From: Betaproteobacteria bacterium
GTDB taxonomy: Bacteria; Pseudomonadota; Gammaproteobacteria; Burkholderiales; Casimicrobiaceae
DNA length: 7,843 bases
Assembly: GCA_003153335.1 (NCBI GenBank)
Contig: PLYG01000310.1
Coordinates: 1-7,843, forward strand
Direction: 5' to 3'
The translations under genes were made by a program, and so were the position numbers. Shown here in pieces: positions 1 through 6,220 of the stretch. The notes beneath the pieces are model-generated. The model saw only the letters and a list, made by a program, of their open reading frames with translations, ran no database searches and had not been told where the DNA came from. The first letter of the stretch is position 1. Each line of letters starts with the position of its first letter.

Positions 1-274
1 CCGTTGTATAACAAACATCTCCATTGATAATGGTTTGCGGCGCGGTGTTGGAATTGGTAAAGGTGCTGGAAACGATACCGTAGGTGCTGGCCGATCCAAG
101 GGTTGGCGCGGTCGCGGCCAATGCTGCGTCGCTCTGCGCCAATGAAAGAAGAAGCACAGCGAATCCCAAACTTGCCACCAAGCCAGGACAATTTCGACTG
201 AACCTGGAGTGCGCTTCGGCAACGCGGGGCACAACGTGCCGGGATTGTGTGGTGGAGGCGGTCTGAGCGTTCAT
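1..274 (-). CDS. DUF3494 ice-binding-like secreted protein, N-terminal part (cut by window edge)
   Basis: A leftward reading frame opens at ATG 274 and stays open to the window edge (91 codons seen). Residues about 31-53 form a hydrophobic export segment (GLVASLGFAVLLLSLAQ) ending in an Ala-rich cleavage region, preceded by an unusually long, Arg-containing N-terminus. The mature part begins with TAPTLGSASTYGIVSSTFTN and then TIINGDVCYTT. This matches the start of the DUF3494/ice-binding-like domain (LG.A..fgvlss.T..N....TINGDvGytt), a right-handed beta-solenoid found in secreted ice-binding proteins and adhesin-like proteins. A Cys (residue 88) sits where Gly is usual. A weak AGGGA lies about 9 nt before the ATG. 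Another ATG just upstream (279) is out of frame and stops at once. Real ice binding cannot be inferred, because many DUF3494 proteins have other or unknown roles. Confidence 0.72.
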   Translation of the reverse strand, partial: MNAQTASTTQSRHVVPRVAEAHSRFSRNCPGLVASLGFAVLLLSLAQSDAALAATAPTLGSASTYGIVSSTFTNSNTAPQTIINGDVCYTT

Positions 275-880
275 GGCATGGTCCCTACATAACGGATGAA
301 TTACCGGAGAAACATAAACCTCTTCTATCCTATATTATGAAGCAATTACGTCATTATCCCAATCTAACTACACAGAAACAGTATTCTGCTAACCAAGTGT
401 GGCTTAAATACCCGTGCCGAATGCAAAAGGTGGCCACACGCAGCCGGACAGTTTTCCGGGTTTCGTAAGGGATGGCCCTGCGGTTTAGCCGCCCCGCCAT
501 TACGGAAGATCAGGCCAATCTCTTGCACCCGACTCGCCCTCAGCGTCGTCAGCAAGTCACCACCTATCTTCCCCCATCGCAAGCTCTCCTGTACGGTGGC
601 CCGCATAACGCCTTACCCCCTTACCAGATGGTGTTCATCAAATGCGCGGTGGACATGCTTTCAGCGTGTTATCGCAAGTCTGGCTGACACAGTCAATCCG
701 GAATTACACAAACGGAAATGGCTTGCCGTGGTAAACCGCAGGCACGCCAGGTATCGTTTCGACTGCCCGCGCGGGGGCAATTTGAGCACCGCCGACCAGG
801 TTCACCGAGGACAGCCGGATGGAATTTCCGTGTATCGTTATGCTTTGGTCTGGCTCGTCGGACCGCCGGTTCATCCTTGG
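275..880. other. Stretch with no convincing full gene
   Basis: This segment of about 600 bases separates the leftward DUF3494 gene from the MITE-like element. It contains the start region of the DUF3494 gene, an AT-richer patch (about 300-420) that probably holds its promoter, and a small hairpin (CCGGA/TCCGG, 444-459). A leftward 80-codon open frame (606-364) has no recognisable family and no clear ribosome binding site. The only stretch that resembles protein is the short leftward frame at 874-704, listed separately. No RNA gene was recognised. Confidence 0.5.
704..874 (-). pseudogene. Short leftward frame, possible tail of a secreted repeat protein
   Basis: ATG 874 to TAA 704 encodes 56 residues, with a modest AAGG just before the ATG. 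The protein contains QSITIHGNSIRLSSVNLVGG followed by AQIAPARAVETIPGVPAVYHGKPFPFV. The alternating hydrophobic/polar pattern (SITIHG, IRLSSVNLVGG) resembles beta-strand repeats near the C-termini of secreted FecR-like or hemagglutinin-type proteins. That likeness is from memory and uncertain. Only 6 nt separate its start from the MITE-like element, so the 5' part of a longer gene may have been lost when the element arrived. It could equally be a chance frame. Confidence 0.25.
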
Positions 881-1027
881 CAGTCTGTTGAAAAGCTACT
901 GCGGTGGCCATCTGCGGCCTCATTTGGCAAATGAGACGGTGCTCGAAATCCTCGCGTACGCCCAAGTACGCTGCGGTTTCTGCGCGCCTTGCGGCTGGCC
1001 ATCCTCGCTACGCTTTTCAACAGACTG
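881..1027. mobile_element. MITE-like element with 16-bp perfect terminal inverted repeats
   Basis: The left end CAGTCTGTTGAAAAGC (881-896) is the exact reverse complement of the right end GCTTTTCAACAGACTG (1012-1027). The 115 bp between them carry further internal symmetry: CATTTG-G-CAAATG (921-933) and GCGTAC/GTACGC (954-959 with 966-971). The sequence just inside each terminus (TGGCCATC on the left, GGCCATCC on the right) also pairs partly. No transposase is encoded, as expected of a non-autonomous element mobilised in trans or of a dispersed palindromic repeat. No target-site duplication is evident: the left flank is CTTGG and the right flank TTAGC. Similar ends around AACAGACTGTT are familiar from dispersed proteobacterial repeats, but the family cannot be named from this sequence alone. 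Confidence 0.72.
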
Positions 1028-1035
1028 TTAGCGCC

Positions 1036-2280
1036 TTGAGCACGCAGCCTGCCCTGCCGTGGCGACTGGTCTGGTCGGTGTCGGCCACCCAGATCGTGTC
1101 ATGGGGCACGGTGTATTACGCGTTTGGCGTGATGCTGGTGCCGATGCAGGCGGAATTCGGCTGGGCGCAGAGCGTGCTGACCGGCGCCTATTCGATGGCG
1201 CTGGGGATTTCGGCGCTGGTGCTGGTGCCGACCGGTGTCTGGATCGATCGCCGCGGCGGACGTACTGCGATGACTTCGGGATCGCTGCTGGCCGTGGCGC
1301 TGTTTGCGCTGCTTGCGGCCAATCACTCACTCGTGGGTTTTTACCTGATCTGGGCCGGGCTCGGCCTGGTGATGGCGACCACGCTCTACGAGGCCGCGTT
1401 TGCGGTGATCGAGATCGGCTTCGGACCCGCCTACCGCAAGGGGATCACGGTGCTCACCTTTGCCGGCGGATTGGCGAGCACCGTGTTCATTCCGATCACG
1501 CAATGGCTGATCGATGCGTTCGGCTGGCGCGGGGCGGCGTTTGGCCTCGCAGTGGCCAATCTCCTGGTCTGCGTGCCGCTGCATGCGCTGTTGCCCGGTC
1601 GGCCGGGCCGGCGCGGATCGTCGAATGACGCCGCGCAACGAAGGAAAGGCGCCCCGAGCAGCGAAGCGAAGCGTGAAGCGGCCGGCAGAGCCGGCGCGCC
1701 GGCGGCGATACGCCGCGCGCTGGCGTCGCTGAAGTTCTGGACGCTGGCGATCGCCTATACCGGCTCCGCGCTGGTGATCGGCACGCTGGGCGTGCACCTG
1801 ATCCCGTTGCTGGGCGCGAAGGGATTCTCCAGCGGCGAAGTCGTGCTGATCGCATCGATGGTCGGACCGATGCAGGTCGCGGGCCGCCTCGCGCAATACT
1901 GGCTGGGGGACGCCGTGGATGTTCGGCGCTTGTCGCGGATCGTGTTTGCGACGCTGCCCATCGCGATGGCCGTGTTGCTGCTGGCGCCGGCGCAGTCGCT
2001 GCTCATCGGATTCTTTGTCGTGTTCTATGGCGTGGGCATGGGCATCGCGACCATCCTGCGCGGTACCGCGATGCCCGAACTGTTCGGGCGCGAAAACTAT
2101 GCAGCGCTGAGCAACCTGCTGTCGGCACCCAGCGTGGCGGCGCGCGCGGTCGCACCGTTTCTCGCGTCGCTGATTGTCGCCGGCTTCGGCACCTACGAAG
2201 CGCTGGTCTGGGCCAATTTCGGCATCGCGCTGGCGGCGTTGCTGGCCATCTGGATTGCGACCCGAGGCAGGAAGAGTTGA
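1036..2280 (+). CDS. Major facilitator superfamily (MFS) transporter
   Basis: The protein has 414 residues from TTG 1036 and about 12 predicted hydrophobic helices in two halves, a normal MFS length. The signature loop between helices 2 and 3 is visible as GVWIDRRGGR (residues 67-76, consensus GxxxDRxGRR). The two halves are joined by a long, charged, low-complexity cytoplasmic loop (about residues 186-226, rich in Arg, Lys, Ala and Gly). Helices such as FYLIWAGLGLVMATTLYEAAF and FVVFYGVGMGIATILRGTAMPELFG resemble the monocarboxylate/oxalate-formate-like MFS groups. The substrate is unknown. The frame stays open upstream to ATG 904, but that extension would be translated from the MITE-like element and is not transporter-like. 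TTG 1036 has no good ribosome binding site, and GTG 1078 would cut into helix 1. It appears to be a single-gene unit whose native upstream region may have been replaced by the element. Confidence 0.85.
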   Translation: MSTQPALPWRLVWSVSATQIVSWGTVYYAFGVMLVPMQAEFGWAQSVLTGAYSMALGISALVLVPTGVWIDRRGGRTAMTSGSLLAVALFALLAANHSLVGFYLIWAGLGLVMATTLYEAAFAVIEIGFGPAYRKGITVLTFAGGLASTVFIPITQWLIDAFGWRGAAFGLAVANLLVCVPLHALLPGRPGRRGSSNDAAQRRKGAPSSEAKREAAGRAGAPAAIRRALASLKFWTLAIAYTGSALVIGTLGVHLIPLLGAKGFSSGEVVLIASMVGPMQVAGRLAQYWLGDAVDVRRLSRIVFATLPIAMAVLLLAPAQSLLIGFFVVFYGVGMGIATILRGTAMPELFGRENYAALSNLLSAPSVAARAVAPFLASLIVAGFGTYEALVWANFGIALAALLAIWIATRGRKS

Positions 2281-2473
2281 GCGTGGCGATACTCAACTGT
2301 AGCGGGTCAGGCTTGATCTTCCCGAGGGCGTTACCTGTGTTGTACATCACGTTCGTCTTCGCAATGGCTATACCATCCATGTAGGAAGCGATTCCGACGA
2401 CCCGACACTGAGCCACAGGATGTCCGCGCAAAGGGGTGATATCGGGCAGCTTCGGCTTGATCCGGCTAAACAA
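2278..2473 (-). pseudogene. Possible leftward gene fragment of unknown family
   Basis: The frame runs leftward from a TTG at 2473, preceded two codons upstream by an in-frame TAA. It has protein-like composition and codon choice over about 65 residues (FSRIKPKLPDITPLRGHPV, then GIASYMDGIAIAKTNVMY and ALGKIKPDPLQ). It then continues, with shadow-like composition, into the antisense of the transporter gene. No ribosome binding site precedes it. It may be the remnant of a gene truncated next to the transporter. The family was not recognised, so this could also be a chance frame. Confidence 0.22.
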
Positions 2474-2651
2474 TTGTAGTTAACTCGGTTGCGTCCAGCG
2501 TCTAGCCTTTACCGTCACGGTCGTTACCGGTCGCGATTCGTCGCGCTTTGCGACCGCCGGCGAGGCAGCCTAAGTGGCGACTCGCGAGCCACGCGCGATG
2601 GAGACTCAGTCTGCCGGGCTGTCCGGCGGAAATACAGGAAGGAAAAGAATC
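2281..2651. other. Spacer between transporter and propeller gene
   Basis: These 371 bases contain a possible leftward gene fragment (2473-2278, listed separately) and a hairpin-rich leader upstream of the propeller gene. No terminator of the hairpin-plus-T-run type is visible after the transporter stop, and no sigma-70 promoter stands out. Confidence 0.5.
2540..2643 (+). promoter_or_regulatory. Hairpin-rich leader and ribosome binding site of the propeller gene
   Basis: Three short hairpins occur in series before the start codon: GTCGC/GCGAC (2540-2554), GTGGC/GCCAC (2574-2591, around the palindrome CTCGCGAG) and GCCGG/CCGGC (2613-2627). The Shine-Dalgarno CAGGAAGGA (2635-2643) follows and lies 8 nt before ATG 2652. 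This suggests a structured 5' leader. The consensus of known riboswitch classes, including c-di-GMP-I, was not found, so no ligand is proposed. In GC-rich DNA such stems can arise by chance. Confidence 0.3.
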
Positions 2652-4187
2652 ATGTTGCATCGCTGTCATCACAACAAGGAAAGCTGGCTGTTCTTGCTCA
2701 TCGCCCTGCTGGGCGGTATTGGCCAAGCGCTGGCGCTGCCATTCGCCTATGTCGCGAACTATAGTTCCAACAACGTCTGGGCGTACACCATCAGCGCCAC
2801 CGGGGCCTTGACGCCGGTAGCCGGCTCGCCCTTCGCCGCCGGCGCGGGTCCTCAATCCGTCACCGTCGCCCCGAGCGGGGCGTTCGCCTATGTGACAAAC
2901 TCTAATTCCAACACTGTCTCGGCCTACACCATCAACGCCGCCACCGGGGCCTTGACGCCGGTGGCCGGCTCGCCCTTCGCCGCCGGGACGGCTCCTCTCG
3001 GCGTCACTGTCACCCCGAGCGGGGCGTTCGCCTACGTGGCGAACTGGACTTCCGACAACGTCTGGGCCTACACCATCAACGCCGCCACCGGGGCCTTGAC
3101 GCCGGTGGCCGGCTCGCCCTTCGCCACCGGGGCCGGGACGGGTCCTCAATCCGTCACCGTGACCCCGAGCGGGGCGTTCGCCTATGTGGCAAACTCTAAT
3201 TCCAACACTGTCGCGGCGTACACCATCAACGCCGCCACGGGGGCGTTGACGCCGGTGGCCGGCTCGCCGTTCGCCGCCGGGACGGCTCCTCTCTCTGTCA
3301 CCGTCGCCCCGAGCGGGGCATTCGCCTATGTCGCGAACTATACGTCCAACACTGTCGCGGCCTACACCATCAACGCCGCCACGGGGGCGTTGACGCCGGT
3401 GGCCGGCTCGCCCTTCGCCGCCGGGACGGGTCCCGAATCCGTCACCGTCGCCCCGAACGGGGCGTTCGCCTATGTCGCAAACTCTACGCCTTCGAACAAC
3501 GTCTCGGCCTACACCATCAACGCCGCCACCGGGGCCTTGACGCCGGTGGCGGGCTCGCCCTTCGCCGCCGGGACGAATCCTAACTCCGTCACCGTCGACC
3601 CGAGCGGGGCGTTCGCCTATGTGGCAAACGGTGGTTCCAACACTGTCGCGGCCTACACCATCAACGCCGCTACCGGGGCCTTGACGCCGGTGGCCGGCTC
3701 GCCCTTCGCCACCGGGGCGGATCCCTTATCCGTCACCACGACAAACATTCTGGTACCGCCCGTCGCTTCGCTGGAAAATCCGCAGCCCAGTAGCTTTCAG
3801 AGCGGGATCGGCTTGCTCTCCGGCTGGTCTTGCCAAGGCCCAAACATAGGCATCTCAATTGATGGCAAGCCCATGCTCCAGGCGCCCTACGGATCGGGTC
3901 GGGCCGATACGGCGAGCGTGTGTGGGGCCACCAATATCAGCACCGGCTTCGGGCTACTCTTTAACTTCAATACACTGGGTGCGGGCTTGCATTCGGCACA
4001 ACTGAATGTAAACGGCGTTACCCTGGGCACTCCCACCCAATTCACGGTGAGCGTGCCGGCAGGCGAATTTTTAACGGGAGCCTCGAAACAAATAACGGTC
4101 CAGGATTTCCCGGTGATCGGCAAGGCGACCGTTCTCATTTGGCAGCAATCGCAGCAGAATTTCGCCATTCAATCGGTGGGTCCGTAG
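2652..4187 (+). CDS. Secreted seven-bladed YVTN-type beta-propeller protein with C-terminal beta domain
   Basis: The protein has 511 residues from ATG 2652, chosen for its strong GGAAGGA site and because the signal peptide begins there. A frame open to ATG 2574 adds only non-homologous residues. Residues 1-29 are a Sec signal peptide (LFLLIALLGGIGQALA) with cleavage likely after ALA. Residues 31-366 are seven tandem units of 46-50 residues with consensus FAYVANxxSNTVxAYTINAATGALTPVAGSPFAAGxxPxSVTVxPSGA. This is the YVTN/lactonase-like propeller repeat, so seven blades should close one propeller. Residues 367-511 form a separate domain with ENPQPSSFQSGIGLLSGWSC, GRADTASVCG, STGFGLLFNFNTLG and GEFLTGA. 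This domain recurs in secreted proteobacterial proteins, and its two Cys residues could pair. The likely role is extracellular binding or cell-surface interaction. No catalytic residues are evident and enzymatic activity is not implied. Confidence 0.85.
   Translation: MLHRCHHNKESWLFLLIALLGGIGQALALPFAYVANYSSNNVWAYTISATGALTPVAGSPFAAGAGPQSVTVAPSGAFAYVTNSNSNTVSAYTINAATGALTPVAGSPFAAGTAPLGVTVTPSGAFAYVANWTSDNVWAYTINAATGALTPVAGSPFATGAGTGPQSVTVTPSGAFAYVANSNSNTVAAYTINAATGALTPVAGSPFAAGTAPLSVTVAPSGAFAYVANYTSNTVAAYTINAATGALTPVAGSPFAAGTGPESVTVAPNGAFAYVANSTPSNNVSAYTINAATGALTPVAGSPFAAGTNPNSVTVDPSGAFAYVANGGSNTVAAYTINAATGALTPVAGSPFATGADPLSVTTTNILVPPVASLENPQPSSFQSGIGLLSGWSCQGPNIGISIDGKPMLQAPYGSGRADTASVCGATNISTGFGLLFNFNTLGAGLHSAQLNVNGVTLGTPTQFTVSVPAGEFLTGASKQITVQDFPVIGKATVLIWQQSQQNFAIQSVGP
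2742..3749 (+). repeat. Seven tandem propeller-blade repeats, about 144 bp each
   Basis: Units start at 2742, 2883, 3027, 3177, 3321, 3465 and 3612, each at the codon for Phe of FAYV. They are 141, 144, 150, 144, 144, 147 and 138 bp long. The block encoding YTINAATGALTPVAGSPFA is almost identical at the DNA level in units 2-7, so spread by recent duplication or gene conversion is likely. Units 4 and 5 share the silent variant GCCACGGGGGCGTTGACG, where the others read GCCACCGGGGCCTTGACG or close to it. Units 1-2 resemble units 3-4 as a pair (W in NVWAYTI of 1 and 3; SNSNTV in 2 and 4). This points to a two-blade duplication followed by a 4-to-5 copying event. Confidence 0.9.
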
Positions 4188-4392
4188 TGACATGTCGCTT
4201 TGCCGTGGCATCGATTCCAACCATCGCATCACCAGCAACCTGGCGGCTATCAGGAGACGCCGGCAGCCGGCTGGATAGGCAAGAGTGTGGTCATGTGTGC
4301 GCCGCGATCGAAGCTGGTCGCGGCAGTCCCCTGCCTTGTTGAGTCGGAAGAGCGCAAATTGATGGTCCCTTCAACCGAAAGAGGAAACCATC
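4188..4392. other. Spacer with no recognised gene
   Basis: No gene, clear terminator or promoter was recognised in these 205 bases. The last part carries AAAGAGGAAACC, the ribosome binding site of the integrase remnant at 4393. Confidence 0.4.
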
Positions 4393-4712
4393 ATGGAATC
4401 CATCAATTCAGTCGCCCACCATGAACCATGGCACAAGGGCAAAATCGTTGGTCAGAAGGCGCCATTCAAGATCAAGGACATCTGTGCAATCCGCGTTCGC
4501 CTGCAGATGGAAGCCCGAGTTCGAGATCTCGCTCTGTTCGATCTCGGCATCGACAGCAAGCTGCGTGCCTGTGGCCTCGTGAAGTTGAAGGTGCGCGATA
4601 TTTGCAGTGGTGCGCGCGCGGTCGCGTGGCGGAGTCGGCGCCCAACCGGGAAGTGTTTCCCCAGCTACTGCAGCTACTGAGGACCCATCTCACCGCCCAA
4701 CCCAAGGCCTAA
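4393..4712 (+). pseudogene. Tyrosine recombinase/integrase, 5' remnant
   Basis: ATG 4393 follows a good AGAGGAAA site. The first 75 or so residues match the N-terminal part of a compact phage-type integrase: EPWHKGKIVGQKAPFKIKDI, then IRVRLQ, then LALFDLGIDSKLRACGLVKL and KVRDI. This is the core-binding part and the start of the catalytic fold of the tyrosine recombinase family. The frame then turns into unrelated sequence and stops at 4680 (95 residues). The catalytic box-II HxxR, the later His and the nucleophilic Tyr are all absent. From about 4617 a different frame continues as VAESAPNREVFPQLLQLLRTHLTAQPKA to TAA 4712, which looks like the tail of another protein. A deletion joining two genes is therefore likely. 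The product should be inactive. Confidence 0.7.
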
Positions 4713-4798
4713 GGCCGGAGAAGCAAAGCACATCAGGCGACTCCCGGCTCGGTCGACCGGCGCAAGCCAAGGGCGCCCAAGCGGCAATGGAGCACCGG

Positions 4799-5176
4799 TC
4801 AGCCCCTGACAATGATGCGCCCGTTCATGTCCTCATGCCCCGCCCCGCAAAAGTTGTCGCACAGAAAATCATACACACCCGCCTTTTCTGGCGTTATACG
4901 CACCCTGGTGATTTTTCCCGGAGGCAAGTCTGCGCGAATATTCAGGTCAGGAATCTTGAACCCATGAACGAAGTCTAGTGAAGTGAACTCGAGAACGGCG
5001 GGTTGCCCCTTCTTCAACACAATCTCGCTCGGGCTATATGAAAATCGCTGTGCCACGATTTTGATCACCTGTTCCTTGTCAGGATGCTGCTTCGCACTCT
5101 CAGCCATAACCGTCCCGCCCAGCGCTATCCCGGCAACCGCCCCGAGCAGCATGCCAATTGCACTTGCGTGGCGCAC
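4799..5176 (-). CDS. Periplasmic CuA-type cupredoxin protein
   Basis: The protein has 125 residues from GTG 5176. Residues 1-25 are a Sec signal peptide (IGMLLGAVAGIALGGTVMA). The rest is a single cupredoxin fold of the cytochrome oxidase subunit II/nitrous oxide reductase type: FSYSPSEIVLKKGQPAVLEF, LDFVHGFKIP, LPPGKITRVRITPEKAGVYDF and CDNFCGAGHEDMNG. The CuA ligand set is complete: His71, Cys106, Cys110, His114 and Met117 (CxxxCxxxHxxM). The N-terminal transmembrane helices of real oxidase subunit II are absent, so this is a stand-alone periplasmic electron carrier or copper-binding protein. GTG is preferred because it lies 2 nt after the TAA of the upstream phosphoesterase gene, with GAGAGG placed correctly across the junction, and because it supplies the positively charged start of the signal peptide. 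ATG at codon 9 would not. Translation is probably coupled to the upstream gene. The redox partner is unknown; the nearby cytochrome c is a candidate. Confidence 0.85.
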   Translation of the reverse strand: MRHASAIGMLLGAVAGIALGGTVMAESAKQHPDKEQVIKIVAQRFSYSPSEIVLKKGQPAVLEFTSLDFVHGFKIPDLNIRADLPPGKITRVRITPEKAGVYDFLCDNFCGAGHEDMNGRIIVRG

Positions 5177-5178
5177 TC

Positions 5179-6081
5179 TTAGCCTCTCGTCACAGGAAAC
5201 TCGGTGATCTTGTATTGAGCCTCTTTGACCTCCGCCTCGACCTCACGAAAGCCGAGCCCGTTGTTGGGCATCGCGGGATCCCACGGCAGCGGTGTGCGCT
5301 TGTCCTGCGAACCCGGCGCCGGCAGCGGGAAAATCAGCGACTTGGCGGAATGATGGGCAATATGTCCGGTCTGGTGGTGATGTTCCTGGTGGATATGGCC
5401 GTAGAACACCGTGAGATTTTGGTAAGGCATTAGCAGCGCTATTGCCTTCGCGCCGTCGCGGGTGGCCCAATCCCACTTCGGCGCCAGGTCGAACAGGGGG
5501 CGATGAGTGAACACGACGATAGGAGCGTCGTTTGCTTGTTTCAACAGGTCGGCCTTGAGCCAATCAAGCTGGGCATCCCCGATACTCGCGCCCGGATCGG
5601 AAACATTGTCCACGACGACAAAATGCACGCCCTTGTGATCAAAAGAGTAATGCGTCGGACCAAAAAATTCCTTAAAGGCGGCGCCGTTGTCGAGCGAGGC
5701 GTCGTGTTCGCCGGGAATGAAGCGTACGTTTTTGACCTTCAGTTCGCTGACGATTTCGCGGAACCCGGCGAGGCGCGTGCGTCTTTCCTTGGGATCGTCG
5801 GTGGTATGGGTGAGGTCCCCCGTAAAAATGATGAAATCGGGTTGATGCTCCAGGGCATTGACTGTCACGACCGCTTTTTTCAAGGTATTGGCGGCATCCG
5901 GATTGGCCGGTCCGGCGTATCCCCAGTGCATATCCGACAACTGAACAAAAAAGAATTCGTCATAGCCCGGTGCAACCGAGCCGGTGCTGTCAGCCGCCAG
6001 CGCGGAACGACCGAGACCGGAAACAAATACTGCTCCGCCGCCCACTGCCGCGAGTCTCATGAAATCTCGACGATTGATCAT
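5179..6081 (-). CDS. Tat-exported calcineurin-like metallophosphoesterase
   Basis: The protein has 300 residues from ATG 6081, chosen because AAGGAG lies 7 nt upstream. The ATG six bases earlier is too close to that site, and a longer frame to 6159 lacks a site. The N-terminus is a twin-arginine signal (NRRDFMRL, residues 3-10, then a hydrophobic stretch ending SALAA), so it should be exported folded, with its metals. The metallophosphoesterase motifs occur in order: SDMH (D50, H52), GD (88-89), GEHD (124-127), FTHRP (H193) and GHIH (228-231). The usual Asn of GNHD is Glu125 here. A His-rich run follows the last motif (HQEHHHQTGHIAHH, 231-244). Members of this superfamily hydrolyse phosphomono- or diesters with two metal ions; the substrate is unknown. 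It forms a two-gene unit with the CuA protein, behind an ECF-type promoter motif at 6186-6155. Confidence 0.87.
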   Translation of the reverse strand: MINRRDFMRLAAVGGGAVFVSGLGRSALAADSTGSVAPGYDEFFFVQLSDMHWGYAGPANPDAANTLKKAVVTVNALEHQPDFIIFTGDLTHTTDDPKERRTRLAGFREIVSELKVKNVRFIPGEHDASLDNGAAFKEFFGPTHYSFDHKGVHFVVVDNVSDPGASIGDAQLDWLKADLLKQANDAPIVVFTHRPLFDLAPKWDWATRDGAKAIALLMPYQNLTVFYGHIHQEHHHQTGHIAHHSAKSLIFPLPAPGSQDKRTPLPWDPAMPNNGLGFREVEAEVKEAQYKITEFPVTRG

Positions 6082-6154
6082 GTGCATGCTCCTTGATTTA
6101 ATTTGGGTTGAGTATCCGGCCAGGGCCGGCGCAGGACAATTCCTGTCCGCACCG

Positions 6155-6186
6155 TGCATTACCGATTCGGCGGACGAAATATTCCC
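6155..6186 (-). promoter_or_regulatory. Putative ECF sigma promoter of the phosphoesterase-CuA operon
   Basis: Read leftward, GGGAATATT (6186-6178) is followed after 13 nt by CGGTAATGCA (6164-6155). Taking GGAATA as -35 and GGTAAT as -10, the spacer is 16 nt, typical for ECF sigma factors. Both elements and the spacing are the same as in the motif before the cytochrome gene (6726-6695). The core and spacing also match the motif before the sigma gene. Transcription would start about 70 nt before ATG 6081. Confidence 0.7.
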
Positions 6187-6190
6187 GTGC

Positions 6191-6212
6191 GCGGCAAAAA
6201 AATATTTGCCGC
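6191..6212. terminator. Inverted repeat just after the cytochrome gene (possible terminator)
   Basis: GCGGCAAA (6191-6198) and TTTGCCGC (6205-6212) form an 8-bp stem, 8 nt beyond the stop of the leftward cytochrome gene. Read leftward, the loop side contains seven consecutive T, but no T run follows the stem, so it is not a textbook intrinsic terminator. It lies only 4 nt before the -35 of the phosphoesterase promoter. It could end the cytochrome transcript, protect its 3' end, or serve as an operator. Confidence 0.4.
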
Positions 6213-6220
6213 CAGGCTGC

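Noticed and set aside
364..606. Leftward 80-residue frame
   Set aside because: No family, no ribosome binding site and no supporting context; left as unassigned sequence.
904..1035. Transporter start at ATG 904
   Set aside because: The 44 extra residues are encoded by the MITE-like element and resemble no transporter sequence; they remain possible only as a secondary effect of insertion.
1059..1896. Long frames inside the transporter gene on both strands (189 residues each)
   Set aside because: Arg/Ala/Gly-rich shadow composition; the sense frame is a complete MFS protein.
2500..2650. c-di-GMP-I riboswitch in the propeller leader
   Set aside because: Stem-loops are present but the conserved core sequence of that class is not.
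2502..3149. Leftward 215-residue frame with repeated GGEGRAGHRRQGPGG units
   Set aside because: It is the antisense shadow of the propeller repeats; its repetitiveness comes from the sense gene.
2742..3749. CRISPR-like regular repeats
   Set aside because: Units are about 144 bp, in frame and coding; there are no short repeats with unique spacers.
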